Assembly: GCA_036417435.1 (NCBI GenBank)
Contig: CM070913.1
Span: 6,366,680-6,430,679 of the forward strand
Length of the DNA: 64,000 nt
Source: Inia geoffrensis
Taxonomy: Eukaryota; Chordata; Mammalia; Artiodactyla; Iniidae
Direction: 5' to 3'
Each line of letters begins with the position of its first letter. The stretch's first letter is position 1. The notes under the pieces were generated by a model. It was given only the letters and a program-made list of their open reading frames with translations, made no database searches and was not told the DNA's origin. This document shows, one piece after another, positions 46,561 to 58,210 of this stretch. Both the position numbers and the translations under genes were made by a program.

Positions 46561-47689
46561 TGGAGTTCAATGTGACAAGATGAGTGATGCCTGACTCAGG
46601 GCCCGGGGAAGGACACTGGGAGGACAGGCCCCGCGGACGCCCAGGGAGCAGAGGAGAGCAGCCACTGCTGCCGCCACGCTTTCTTCCTTTCCTTTTAGTC
46701 TCTCCTTAGAAGGTAAAAAAGAGGGTGAGAAGGGGAAACAAGGAAGGCAAGACCTTTAGCTCTCTGGGCAACACGACCTCACACAAAGGGGCTGGGGTGG
46801 GTCAGTGTGGCCCCGGTCTCCCGCGTCTTTTGCTCACAGGGGTCGGGAAGCCCCGCGCTCCTCTTGTCCCTGGTCCCCCAGGCCCAGAGTTAGGGCTCCT
46901 CTTTCTCAATAGAGCGGCTGCAGGGCACTTGGTTTCTGCTGCACAGTTTTACCAAAAACATGGGACAGTCAGTGGTACTCGTGTAAATAATTTGGGTTCT
47001 CCCAGGATGGCAACTGGTGATTGGAGGGGAAATGGGAACTCCCCTTCCTAGGGTGACAGGTGCGCCTGGGGAGGTGATGGGGCTCCCACCTGCTCAGAAC
47101 ACGTTTCTGACGATGCTTATGGGGTCATTTATTGCCCCAGCTGCTCCAGCTCTGTTATCACTCAAAGACCCAAGGTCGTGTCTGGAAGAGGCCAGTTATC
47201 CAATGCAAAGAAGAAAAGAACACTAAAAAATGTTTAAATGAGTATAAACCTGGCTCAGGATTGCACTGTCGGTGCCCGATGTTTAGAACAGTACCTTAAC
47301 TAGGAAGGTTTTTGGTCCTTGCTGACGCCTGCCCCTCCTCAAAGCCGTACCTCCATCACCGATGGATTTCGAGCTGCGGAAGCATCGCTGAGTCCTTCTG
47401 CAGTGTCGAGGAGGCGGGGCCTGCAGAGGCGGGGCTTGGACCACAGGGCTGCCTCTTCCTGACTCGGAGGCTGATGCAATGCCTTCTGGTCTTACCTGGT
47501 CTGCAGCTCACCCCGATTCGGCTTCTATAGGACTGTCACCCACTCTGGACAGGGGAGAAGATAAAAAGATGTGATCTGTACGTTATTCTGGACAAGACCA
47601 GGCGTTCACAGACAGCTTGGCACACGCTTGGTTTTAATACAAAAGTTCAAATAATACAAGTCCGTATAAAACAGTGATAGAAAGCTCGG
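46561..47689. other. Unique DNA
   Basis: No repeat or gene recognised. The 108-codon frame 46725-47051 and the 69-codon frame 47017-47226 have no family resemblance. Confidence 0.5.
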
Positions 47690-47895
47690 GAGCTAGAGTA
47701 AACATCGAGGCTGTGCCCCTACGCGCCGTGGGACCGCGAGCACAGTTTCACAAACATCAGCAAACCTCGGTTTCTCCACTTGTAGTAACGGTTGTATCTA
47801 GTTGCAGGCTCACTCGAGGACGAAAGTAGACGCGCACACACAAGACGTAGCGCACTAAGTGTTGCCAATGCTCCATTGACGTTGTCGTTCTTTTT
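47690..47895 (+). mobile_element. MIR SINE with unusually many CpG sites
   Basis: agctcgggagctagagtaaa (tRNA-like head), cacaaacatcagcaaacctc, ggtttctccacttgtagtaa and agtgttgccaatgctccatt follow the plus-sense MIR. Unlike other MIR copies here, it holds about a dozen CpG dinucleotides (for example tacgcgccgtgggaccgcga). A 60-codon minus frame (47719-47901) across it is a shadow. Confidence 0.65.
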
Positions 47896-47969
47896 CTCCA
47901 ACCACGATGATACGACACAAAACCCACCAAAGACATATTTGCCTAATTTGTTAAATCTCTGTGTCTTCT

Positions 47970-48131
47970 ATGGCAGGCTTCACCCGTCTCATTCTTGACG
48001 TGGTGATATCTGCACCATCAGTCTTTGATGGTGATGCTTTCTACACCATCGGAGGGTTTTGTGTCGCTGTGCAGAGTGTAATCGCATACGGTGTGATCAT
48101 GGCTCTGCTGCCTGACGTTGCAGTGGGTTAG
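47970..48131 (+). other. Short transmembrane-like open frame, unconfirmed
   Basis: A 53-codon frame from ATG at 47970 to TAG at 48129-48131. Residues 24-47 or so form one hydrophobic segment (FYTIGGFCVAVQSVIAYG inside); the N-terminal part includes RLILDVVISAP. The bases just before codon 3 (gtgtcttctatggcag) look like a splice acceptor, so it could instead be the 3'-terminal coding part of an exon. I recognise no family. 53 open codons occur easily by chance, so this is only a lead. Confidence 0.2.
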
Positions 48132-48711
48132 ATCACGTCAGATTCCCAGGGGGGGGTTGACAGACACCTTAGACCTTCATTCTTCTTCGGAAGGCCCCAC
48201 GAAATGGCTCTCCCAGGATGCTGTGACGTCTGGTCCCGGTCCTTAACTGCCTGCACCTGACGTGCACTTGACACTTGGTCTGACACTACCCGGCGGGTGT
48301 TTCCTGCTGGCCTGTGTACCACACTCTCCAGCACCTTGGACCGTTGATGCTGATTCTTTTGTAATAGTACTTCAGTCTGACAAATTCTGAAATCAAGGAA
48401 ACCCCTGGAAGAACTGTGGACCCCGAGAGGTGGGCGTGAGGATCCCCGTGGAGGGGCTGAGAGGCGGACTTTTCCAGTGTGCGCCTTAGACAACTGTTCA
48501 GGGTGCATGGCGATCTCTGCGTTGCTCCTCTGGGGGTGGTCACGGTGTCTATGAGCCTCCATCCCGGCTGTGGGCTGTCCCTTGTGTCCAGGTGTTTGTC
48601 CACCTGCCTCTTCATCTGACCCCTGCACTGACACTGTGAGAAGGGAACCACCCTTGCCTTCTGGCTGGTTATTCCCGCAAAGTTCTGAGGGGAGGCTTAG
48701 CATTTCCTATG
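48132..48711. other. Unique GC-rich DNA with a 191-codon minus frame
   Basis: The minus frame 48128-48703 is polar (Gln, Arg, Ser, His rich) and has no recognisable domain; a second frame (121 codons, 48286-48651) overlaps it in another phase. One frame of this length is expected by chance in a window this size and GC content. Confidence 0.4.
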
Positions 48712-48728
48712 GCAGTTTATTTTTTTAA

Positions 48729-49079
48729 GTTTCTTCTACTTTAAAAAAAAAATAAATTTATTTCATTTATTTATTTTTGGCTGCATTGGGTCTTCGTTGC
48801 TGCACACAGGCTTCCTCTAGTTGGCAGCGAGCGGGGGTTACTCTTTGTTGCAGTGGGTGGGCTTCTCATGGCAGTGGCTTCTCTTGTTGCAGAGCATGGG
48901 CTCGAGGCACATGGGCTTCAGTGGTTGTGGCTCACGGGCTCTAGAGAGCAGGTTCAGTAGTTGTGGCGCACAGGCTTAGTTGCTCCGAGGCATGTGGGAT
49001 CTTCCCAGACCAGGGCTCAAACCCGTGTCCCCTGCATTAGCTGGCAGATTGTTAACCACTGCGCCACCAGGGAAGCCCC
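48729..49079 (-). mobile_element. CHR-type SINE, long form, minus strand
   Basis: Reads from an A-rich tail (taaatttatttcatttattt) to ccaccagggaagcccc at the head. It has two copies of the gtggttgtgg/gtagttgtgg segment, one fewer than the copy at 31535. Target duplications: ggcagtttattttttt (48711-48726) and ggcagtttattatttt (49080-49095). Confidence 0.94.
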
Positions 49080-49095
49080 GGCAGTTTATTATTTT

Positions 49096-50774
49096 ACTGA
49101 GCTTTTTGATTCTCTTCCGTCACCACGTGCTTCAGACCACAGCAGCCCAAGCCCTGCTATCCATCCACTGACTAGACCCGGTGGCCACCCAGGCACCCCT
49201 GGCCACCGCCAGCACCACCAGGGCCCTCTTCCTTCCTCCTTCATCTTCGCCCACTCACCCAGGAAGAATGTCTGGTGCTGCCTTACTCCCCTTCCATAAG
49301 ATTACAGGTCCTATTCGTGCTGTGTGAGGGTACTGGGATGAAAGAGCTTTAAATAATCCACCTGGAGCTCAGGTATTGTTAGAGGTGAGTCAGTTACAGT
49401 CTAGATGGGAGGTTGGAACCCAGACATGGCACTCTTTTCCTGATGGTCCCCGGGAGATTGTAGGCTTTGCTGCCACCTTCAGTGGTGAGCACATTTCCCG
49501 GCTGCTACACATTTACAGAACAGGAGCTCGAGCCACAAACCAGGAGGAACCAGAGCACTTACTGCTTTGTGTTGCTCTTGTCTTATGTCTTATAAACCGC
49601 GTCATTTACTTTCTCCTTCCCACGTCTACAGATGGGAGGGTGACAGTGGCCACATCAGGGCAGAGGTCCCGAAACTCCAGGAGAGAACTTGTCAATCCTG
49701 GCATCGCCCCTTCAGGAGTGACATTGGGAGGATCAGTGTTCTCTCTGAGTTGGGGATGCACCTGACCCTCAAGTGGCTGTTCAGGACAAATGAGAAGTCA
49801 TCCTTGCAGAAAAGCCGTGAGGAATAAACTCCCAAACCTACATTCGTGTCGCTGATCAAGCTTGTGGGCTACGTTGACTTATTAGGAGAAGGTGCCTTGC
49901 CATGTTTTACTTCCAGTCCGTTCTGCATTCTTATTTAATGCCCCCCAAATTTCCAACCTTGCCCTCTCGGTGACCCTCGGTCTCCATGGAAGATATCCGT
50001 TGGAAGCTGATGGAAGCAGCGTCTGAATTCCAGCTCCTTCCCAGCCCATGGGTCTCCTTTCATCATCTTCTCTCCTAACAAAAATATCGCCCTGACAGTT
50101 CTCTTCATTCAACAATTTGCCGTCTCCCTCGCCAGCTTCACGCCGTTATCACCTTTCTGTTCTCGGTGGAGATATAAAATCCTTAGTCTTGTTTCTGGAT
50201 CCTTGCTCCCTACCCTCTGATCCACGAATTGGGCTTTAATCCTCTGATCTCGTCTTGGCATCCACTGCCCTGGAGGACACCCTTCCTTAAGACGCTATCT
50301 CGCGGATATTAGGCTCCACTCGCCAGCGCTGGGGTGGAAGTGCCTTCTCCCTGGGCCCAGGAGACCAGTGGTTTGGGCTCTACGTCTTTACTCTAAATCT
50401 AAAATTGAGTCCTGGCTTGACATGTTTAAAGGCACTTTAAAAACGATTCCCCCCACCCCCCTTCCCAAATTAGCGACTTTGTGCTTCTTGCTTATTTTAC
50501 CACCAGCAGCATCGTTTCCACACTGAACAGATGTTGTTGGGCCTCGGAAGCAAAGCATTGATGTGTGGTTGTCCCGAAATGCTTCTCTGCCAAGGACTTT
50601 TCAGGCGTTTCTGCTGAATTTTCAGACCTTCCTTCCTGGCAGGTTTCAAGGCCAAGGTCATCTTTTCATCCCCGTCATCAGAATCTCATGGCTTGCTCTT
50701 GGTTTCTGCCCCTTTTCCACACCCCCGAACAATATGCACTCCGCCCCGCTGATGGCAGCAAGAACGGCCTTTTA
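49096..50774. other. Unique DNA
   Basis: No gene recognised. The 129-codon frame 49376-49765 has no family resemblance. 49980-50150 is repeat-free and GC-balanced. Confidence 0.5.
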
Positions 50775-50872
50775 AAATTGCTTCTCTTTTCTTCTTCTCT
50801 TTCTTTTCCCTTTTTCCTTTTCTTTCTCCTTCCTTTTTGCATTTTTAAATTCTCTTATTGTTTCTCTTTATC
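50775..50872. repeat. Pyrimidine-rich tract (TTCTTTCC)n-like
   Basis: Almost 100 bases of C and T (cttctcttttcttcttctct and so on), interrupted near 50840 by a short A-containing piece. Encodes the Phe/Leu/Ser tail of the frame 50565-50876. Confidence 0.85.
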
Positions 50873-53454
50873 ATAACATATTTTTGTTATCCTTCACTCA
50901 GCCAGTTAGATGTGGTATTGTAAGTTCTCATAAGAAGAAAATGTGCAAATTATATGATACTTGCCATCATTACATAACTCAGATCTTCTTACACAATCTC
51001 CCTTTAATTTTCAATCTTGCTGATTGCCTCGTCCATGCTGGTCTGTATGGCTTCATGTGGAAAGTATTATTACCATCACCATGGTTGACCTCCAAGGGCC
51101 CCAGAAACACCATATCTTCTAATATTAACTCACAAAGAAGTAAGAAAAAAACATGTTACTGTGTTGGCTGGTGCTTACTCAAAACGGTTCCGATGCTTGG
51201 ACCCACTTCCTCTTAATCTGTGCTATTGTTCTTTTCTTTCTTGCATCTGTGATGCATAATATTCTGTTACTTTACCCAGTATTAAAGAAATAATAAAAAC
51301 GATTGCTTTTCTGGGGTACCTCTGCTCTACAGGCGGACTCTGTCCCACCCTGGCTAATGGGAGAGCTGAACCCAGAGTGGGCCCAAGGTCACCTCAGGCA
51401 GCGCCTGTGATGCATCTTCCAGACCTTGAGCCTTTGTCTCCGCCACACCTGTGAGACTTGGGAGATGGCTCCAAAGCCCCTTCAGACAGCTTGCTGGGAC
51501 CCTCAGGAGGGAAGTCCTGCCTCTCCATTGCAACTCTAGGTCCTTATGAAGTAATGAAACATTTCAGCTCCCTGCCCTTCAATTTGAAACCTGAGATCTC
51601 CAGCAGAAGCTTATCTCAAAAATGATGCCTGAGAACTTTACTGCAGGACTAACAAAATGATTGTTCCAAAGGGCTTTTAAAAATAGTATTATTCTTATAA
51701 AATCAACTTGTAATGCTAGGCGCTCCATAACTTTTATTTACTTCTCTACACAGCTGGTAGGTAAAACAGACACCTTCTAATTGTATAGCCCTCGTGAGCG
51801 GTAAAAAGGGATATTTCCCCACAGGTTTACTCTTTACCACGGAATAGTTTTTTCTGAGAAGTTTTCCATATCCATTTCACTGTAGAAATCGTCTCACACG
51901 AGGTCTAGTTAACAACGTTATTTGTGGAACATGACAGCACTCCTGTATGACGTTGCTTCATGCTTTGGGGATTTTCGTTGGATAGAATTCAGGGTTTTTC
52001 CCCCTTTACTCGACTTAATATGTTTAAAAGTTCTTCTACAAGGCTGGTAAAGAAAGCAGGAGACCGGATAAGGATCGGTCCATGGCACTGCCGATGAAGG
52101 AGAAGTTTCCAGAAAATGCCTACATGGCTACGTTTTCATCCAGTGGGGGCAGAAAGAATGACAGGAGGCTTTGTGTTTCTGTAGTCCTTCCCTGGGCCGT
52201 CTTCACTGTACCTTGTCTATCTTCTTCTCGGTCATGAGAACCTCCCTGTAAATCTTAGAGGTTAAGGAAATCACACTGACAAAGAGGAGCAGTTCAAAGA
52301 CCACCTGCTGCGGAAGAGTGGGGAGGGAGCAGGCTTTTCCTCCTGCAGAGCAAGCGGGGCAGGACCACAGGAGGAAAGGGAGCCTGGGCCCCTGAGCTCT
52401 GTAAACTGTGCACGTGTTCTACTGGCTGGAGAACCAATTTCATTGGGTCAGGAGCTTCCGGAATGATTCCTACCTTGAGATGCCACCTAAGTTGCCCCCC
52501 CGCCTCCCCACACGGACACGTGAGAACTGGGGGCAGCTGTGGCACCGGGAGCTGCTCCAAGGATGCTGATGGGTAAACTGGGGGTCTTGGTGCTGCTATA
52601 AGGCAGCGCAGTGGTCTGGACCCTAAAGGTTAGATAAGGACGGAGACCAGGACTGTCTCCAATCCCAATTTTGTCATTTTTGAAATCTCATAATGGTACC
52701 CAAAGCCATGCAGCTAGTTAGGAAGACGTGTGGGGACATTGGTCTCTCCACGTCTCACTGCAGAGAAACTTAGGGGGAACGTCCCTTTGGAGAAGCTCTT
52801 GTACACCTGGGTGCCCTCCTACCATCCTGTGAACCTGAATGTCCATGTGTTTCTTTTCTCAGATAACAAGTTCATAATCTTACTTTGTGGTTGAGTGCAA
52901 GTAAAAATCGAGCAAACAAAACACAACCAAACACAACCCTATAAACAGGTGAGTGACTGACTTATATATTCCATCCAAGGATCGAGGAACTAGTGCGGGT
53001 GCACACAGATTCTTGAGATCCTTGTTGTCAGGACACTGTGGAATGGCTTTCAGATGTGGGAATAAAATTTTAAAATGCCGTTAAAAGTACCCTAGGGATT
53101 TTTGACACCAAGGAAGTCATCCCAACTTCCTGGATGAAGAGTGTTTAAATTGATACATATGTGTTAGGCTCTGGGTTCTGGCCTAGAATTTGCAAATGAC
53201 CTCGGCTATGCCTATAAAAGTTTACACCATGAACATCATTGTGAACCGTTCAAAGTTCTAAGATTTCAGCGTCTCACCCTCTGATGAGTTTCAGGTTTTA
53301 AGAGTGAAATTGGCTTTTGCAAAGGCAATAGAAAACATGGTGCTTTCTTCATGGTCAGTTATAGATTCTGTGGCTAATGATCAATGTTCCACCTTAATTT
53401 TAAAATAACACTTTAAGGCAAAGTTACCACTGGGACATTGCCCAGAGTTTTATC
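50873..53454. other. Unique DNA
   Basis: No gene recognised. 51540-52060 is repeat-free and AT-leaning (aaaatgattgttccaaaggg, aaaaatagtattattcttat) and could be a further conserved element. Longest frame 110 codons (50884-51216). Confidence 0.45.
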
Positions 53455-53785
53455 TTTATAAATGAACTTATTTACAAAACAGAAATAGAGTCACGGATGT
53501 AGAAAACAAACTTATGGTTAGTGGAGGCGGGGGGAGGGATAAGTTGGGAGATTGGGACTGACATATACACACTACTATACATAAAATAGATAAACAACAA
53601 GGACCTACTGCATAGCACAGGGAACTGTACTCAATACTCTGTTATGGCCTATATGGGAAAAGAATCTAAAAAAGAATAGATACATGTATATGTATAACTG
53701 ATTCACTTTGCTGTACATCTGAAACTAACACAGCATTGTAAATCAACTATACGCCAATAAAAATTATTTTAAAAAAAAGATAACA
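53455..53785 (+). mobile_element. LINE-1 3' UTR, cetartiodactyl type
   Basis: Contains ttacaaaacagaaatagagt, the G-rich tract ggaggcggggggagggataa (about 53524-53543), gataaacaacaaggacctac, gcatagcacagggaactgta, gattcactttgctgtacatc, tgtaaatcaactatacgcca and a poly-A-like end. Only the last 330 bases of the element are present, as a 5'-truncated insertion. Confidence 0.95.
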
Positions 53786-54179
53786 AAGAAGGGTCTTCAG
53801 CCCAAATGAAAGACATGCAAATTCTGAAATTCAAAATTCTCCACTTATTTTTTTCCTTTTGTTTGACTCTCTGCTTCAAACATTCAGGAGACATGGTCTA
53901 ATTTAGGAAGATTGATTTCCAAAAGAAATCATGTGCTTTCCGCTTACATTTCTCAGTTGATTTCAAAGTTGCAAAAGAAGAAAATAAACACCTCCTGGCT
54001 GGTCTTAATAAGATTACCAAGCTTCACCAGGTATCTGTTTTTATGATCCTGTCTACTCGCTTTGGCAGCCTGACTCAGGAGCCGAGCGTTGGCACGGGAA
54101 CGTCCCCCGTGCTTGGGATCCCTCTACCCTGCCTTGAATATTAGCTGTAAGACCTCTAAATGGATTCATCTAAGGGGAG
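53786..54179. other. Unique DNA
   Basis: Nothing recognised. Confidence 0.5.
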
Positions 54180-55110
54180 AAAAAGTTAGCTGAAGCCATA
54201 AAGATAATTAATCTTTGTTTGAAATGATATTTTCCCTTCTGCCGCCATTTGTCATGTGGAAGCATTAAAAAGCCCCTTCATTGCAGTGAAAGCCAAAGGG
54301 ATGCTGTTTGAAACTGCCTGAGAATCCCCCTCCCCTTCTCTACCCCTAAACCCCCTTCTCCCAACATCTATGAATTTGTTCCCATTTTAAAGGCCATCAC
54401 CCAGAGCTTCCTGATATCTGATTGAAATCCACTGCTGTCCAAGACTAATCCCAAAGACAAGACAAGGGCATCAGACAGCCGCGCCGGGGAGCAGAGGGAC
54501 TAACACGCAGGCCTTTCTGGATGTGGCTATTGTGCCTTTCCAGTTGTGATGATGACAATTTCCTTATCATCAATGAGGCCATGATGGTGAGGGTTGTATT
54601 TCCTCCCCTGTCCCCCAGCGAGCTTTCTTGTATTTTTCATTCTTGTATTCTGATGAGTACTTTATATCGACTGAGGGCTTGGGCTTAATTAGATATTTAA
54701 ATGATTTCGAGCAATGCTGTTTCTTTAACTCCTAACTGCGACAAACACATATGAAACATACTGTTGGCGGCATTTAATCAACAGCAGTCAATTTATCATT
54801 TTCACAGTTTTAGTGAGCGGTTATGAATCACTAAAATCACAGGTATTGTAGACGCAGCGTTGTGGCACTATCATTAACAAATACACCGCACACAGAGGGA
54901 TGACTTGGTAATTGAGTGGGACTAATAAGAATACATCATTTAGCTGTGTGTGACAAACTGTGCCTCCAAACACAAGCATGGAAAATTCACGTTTTGCTTA
55001 ATAAATAAATTACACAGCCGATGTATTATACATAATTTGTGTCCTCGTGGATTTGAGTGATATATAATGCATAGTCCAAGTCATTTATTTATTAAGACTA
55101 ACTATATATA
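54180..55110. promoter_or_regulatory. Candidate conserved non-coding block E
   Basis: The longest repeat-free tract with enhancer-like texture in the window. Examples are ggcttaattagatatttaaa, gcatttaatcaacagcagtc, aatttatcattttcacagtt, ttatgaatcactaaaatcac, tggtaattgagtgggactaa, and attatacataatttgtgtcc. It holds no open frame of 60 codons or more. The dense TAAT and ATCA/TGAT cores suggest a developmental enhancer. Inference only. Confidence 0.42.
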
Positions 55111-56659
55111 TTGGAGAAGGGGATTTTTAAACTCCAGGGTTGGGCCTGCCTAGATAACTGCTGTAACCACTGGATTTGACTGGGCAGTAAATGAGGTGTG
55201 TTTGGGGATTAGAAACCTGGGGTGCGGCACCTGTGCTTACAAGCTTCAGTTCTGTCTACAGCAGAGGAAAGGCGACCTGAAACTTGGGCAGCAAGATTAG
55301 ATAGGCAGCTTCCAAGATGAGAGGAGTAAAAATATCCTTAAGAATATTTGCGGTTTAAAAAATCTTAAAGTTCATTATATCAAACACATTTGGGGGGGAT
55401 GTACATTGCAAACACAATGCGCTTTCAGGGAGATTGCTTGGGGGAGAGGCTTGTAAGGTGTGGATGTCCAGAGGCAAAAGAGCTAAGACAGTGACCCGAG
55501 GGCTGACCATTTTCCTGGTTTGCGTGATTTAGGAGCGAGGATTTGACTGTAATTGTGGGGTGGACCTGTTCTGGTATTCATACTCAGCGTGCCTGGTGCA
55601 GTGGGAGGATGTTTTAAGTTCAGAGTTTTTTTTAGCGTGACCTCAGTATTTGGCAGGAGGGACCATGCATGCCTCTCTAATGCTGATTTTCTTTAGATCA
55701 TTAGTTACGAACTTAACCACAAACTCATGCCATGCTGAAGACGGAGCCATGGGCTCTGATGTAAATTTCAGTTCCTTTTCACTAAGGAACTGGACCCCCT
55801 GCCAAATAAATGAGTATAGAATCCATAAATGTGTAAAAATAGACAACAAACAGAATCCACCAGAAACCCCTCAAAACCCTTCATGGGAGATTGGAAGGGG
55901 TTGTTGAAGGCGCTTTCTCTTCTGGTTCAGCCTGAGCCCATTTCCAAACCTCATTTACCGCTGCCCCTGTTCTGACCCTCTTACCAGACCTGTCCTGGGT
56001 ATCCTGCCCTGATAGTGAAATATTCTTCGGTTGGAGCCTGGTTACTAGTTTTGCACTGCACCACGTTCACCCAAAGGTCACTCTGGGTTTCCGCTATAGC
56101 GATTGGTTTCTCTGGCGCTTGTATCCTTCCCTACAGCAGAGTACTGTCCACAGGCTTGATTATTGCTCTGTCTGCCTGTCCCTCTTTCTTACTGAAGACC
56201 TTCATCCTGCACAGATGCTTGCTGTCAAGATGGGTGGCGTGGGCATTATATTCTACTCCCCTAGGTAGGAAGAGTTGCTTTCTGCTGGGAGTTTAAGTGC
56301 GGATCAAGCCCCACAGAATACGTGAGGTTCCCTGACTGAAACCATTCTGCCCTCTGTTGGCCACGGTGGCCCAGGGTCCACTTCAGCCGTCTCAAAGAGC
56401 AACGCGGTATGGACGCCACCCACCTCTCTGCCACCCCGCTCCCCCCACCCCCCAGCCTGGGCAGAATAATCCCTTGAAAAGCTGCCTGCATGTCCTCCCC
56501 CTCCAAGTCTCCCTGGAATCCATCTGGAGATCTGTTCCCTCTGCTCCACTGAAACTGTCCTGGCATCGCTCCCTCTTGGTTCCCCTTCTGCTTCACTCCC
56601 GACTTCTCTCTGCTGGATGCTCCTTGTTTTCCTGACTCCTGGATGTAGGACGTCTGTGT
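55111..56659. other. Unique DNA
   Basis: No repeat firmly recognised. Frames at 56015-56296 and 56261-56596 (93 and 111 codons) resemble nothing known. The part after 56560 may already be L2. Confidence 0.45.
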
Positions 56660-57031
56660 GGAAACTCTATCTTGTTTAGGTTAACATTCCATTCCGTTGC
56701 TGTAAGCATCATTTATGGTGATCTCTTCCACGCTACTATCTCTGTTCCAGACTTGTATATCCAATAGCCCACTTGACCTCTCTATTTGAATGACTGATTT
56801 GCATTTAAAATTGAATATGTCCAAAACTGAACTCTTGATCTCCCTCAAACAATCAGCTTTCGTCCCATTTTTATCCATCGTAGTAAGTAGCAACTCCATT
56901 TTTTAGTTTCTTAGGACATAAACCTTGAAATTAGCCTAACTCCTTTCTTTCTCTCATGCCCCACATCCAAATCTATGGGAAATCCTTCTGACTCAGTTTC
57001 AAGTACACCTTTAAATTCTAGTCACTTCTCA
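56660..57031 (+). mobile_element. L2 LINE, part 1 (left of an L1 insertion)
   Basis: Plus-sense L2 ORF2 tail: ttgaatatgtccaaaactga, actcttgatctccctcaaac, agtaagtagcaactccattt, aaccttgaaattagcctaac, tcctttctttctctcatgcc and ccacatccaaatctatggga follow the known order (…catgtccaaaacagaactca, tgatctttcccccaaacc, tggcaactccatccttcca, ccttggagtcatccttgac). It is cut at the target duplication and resumes at 58201. Confidence 0.88.
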
Positions 57032-58200
57032 GAGGTGGAGCTTTCAAAATGGCGGCATGACGACTTCCATAAATCCTCTCCTCCGTGAAAGTAATGACAA
57101 TACTGGTAAAATTTTCAACAGCATCCTTTTTCAGAACTCTAGAAATTAATGGAAGGCTTACAACAGCCTGAAGAGCATTTATTCAAGAAAAAACTATGGG
57201 CCTTTAGTAGAAACAGCTGGGTTGTAGTGTTTTAACTCGGCCCCCTCCCACTCCCTCTCTTCAGTTCACAGTAGCCTTGAAAACCAGCAGCCTTCCCATC
57301 AAAGAATCCATGAAAAACTGTAGCTGAAGGGAGCAGAGTAGGTTTGAGCTCCTCAGAATGGCCCAACCACAAAGCATTTGTCACTAATCCATCTGTCTCA
57401 GAGGTCCCTGCAAAAGCCCCACTCACAAGGCATTGTCCTATTGACCCGACTCCGAACTCCATGGGAGAAATCCTGTCTCCAGGGCATTTGTCGGAAATAA
57501 TTAGCTGCAATTTTTTTTTAACATCACACCTGCCTAAAGTTACAATACCAGTTGGGGAAAACAAAAATTTAAACAAAATTTAAAAGAAATATCTGGGGAA
57601 TGAGATGGGGGTTTTGGAAAGCTCTGGCATGTTCCTGGGGGTTTAGAAAGCCATATATGTGTGGGCTGTGCACACACTCGGGAAAGACCTGAAGAGGTCT
57701 GCAGTGACCCATCCCTGGTTGGCTTTGATACTGCAAAAGAAGGCAGTGGAGGCTAAGGAAGACTTGTAAGTGCTCTGAGCATTGCGGGTGTGCCCGACAC
57801 ACACAGGGTACTAAATGGCTCCTGGAAGACTCAATGGCTCAGGCATTTCAGGAAATCTCTGACCAATTTTTATCTTACTACTAAGCTAACCAAGCCAAGA
57901 CTTCAGTAGTCATCCATATCAGGAAATTCAGATATTATAGTTAAACAAACAAACAGCTGTACTAACAAGCCCTGGGGAGGGGACACAATCAGATTTCTGG
58001 AGTTGCTGCATTCTATTATCTAAAATGTCTAGTCTTCACCAAAATATGATGAGACACAGGGAAACAGGAAAGCATGGCTCGTACACAGGGGAAAAAAAAA
58101 GCAAACATAGAAAAGTGCCCCGAGGGGGCCCAGGTGTTGGACTTATTAGACAAAGACTTTAAATCAGAATTACAAATGCACTGAAAGAATGAAAATCAAA
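57032..58200 (+). mobile_element. LINE-1 5'-region insertion lacking the 3' end
   Basis: Begins gaggtggagctttcaaaatg gcggcat and ends in the region just before ORF1, with gagacacagggaaacaggaa, aagcatggctcgtacacag and ggacttattagacaaagact near 58140, followed by an A-rich gaatgaaaatcaaa. It is flanked by the exact 10-bp duplication tcacttctca at 57022-57031 and 58201-58210, and the L2 reads through on both sides. No ORF2 or 3' UTR is present. A 114-codon minus frame lies inside it by chance. Confidence 0.82.
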
Positions 58201-58210
58201 TCACTTCTCA

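Noticed and set aside
48128..48703. 191-codon minus frame as a possible gene
   Set aside because: Polar low-complexity composition, overlapped by a second frame in another phase, no family resemblance, chance length for the region.
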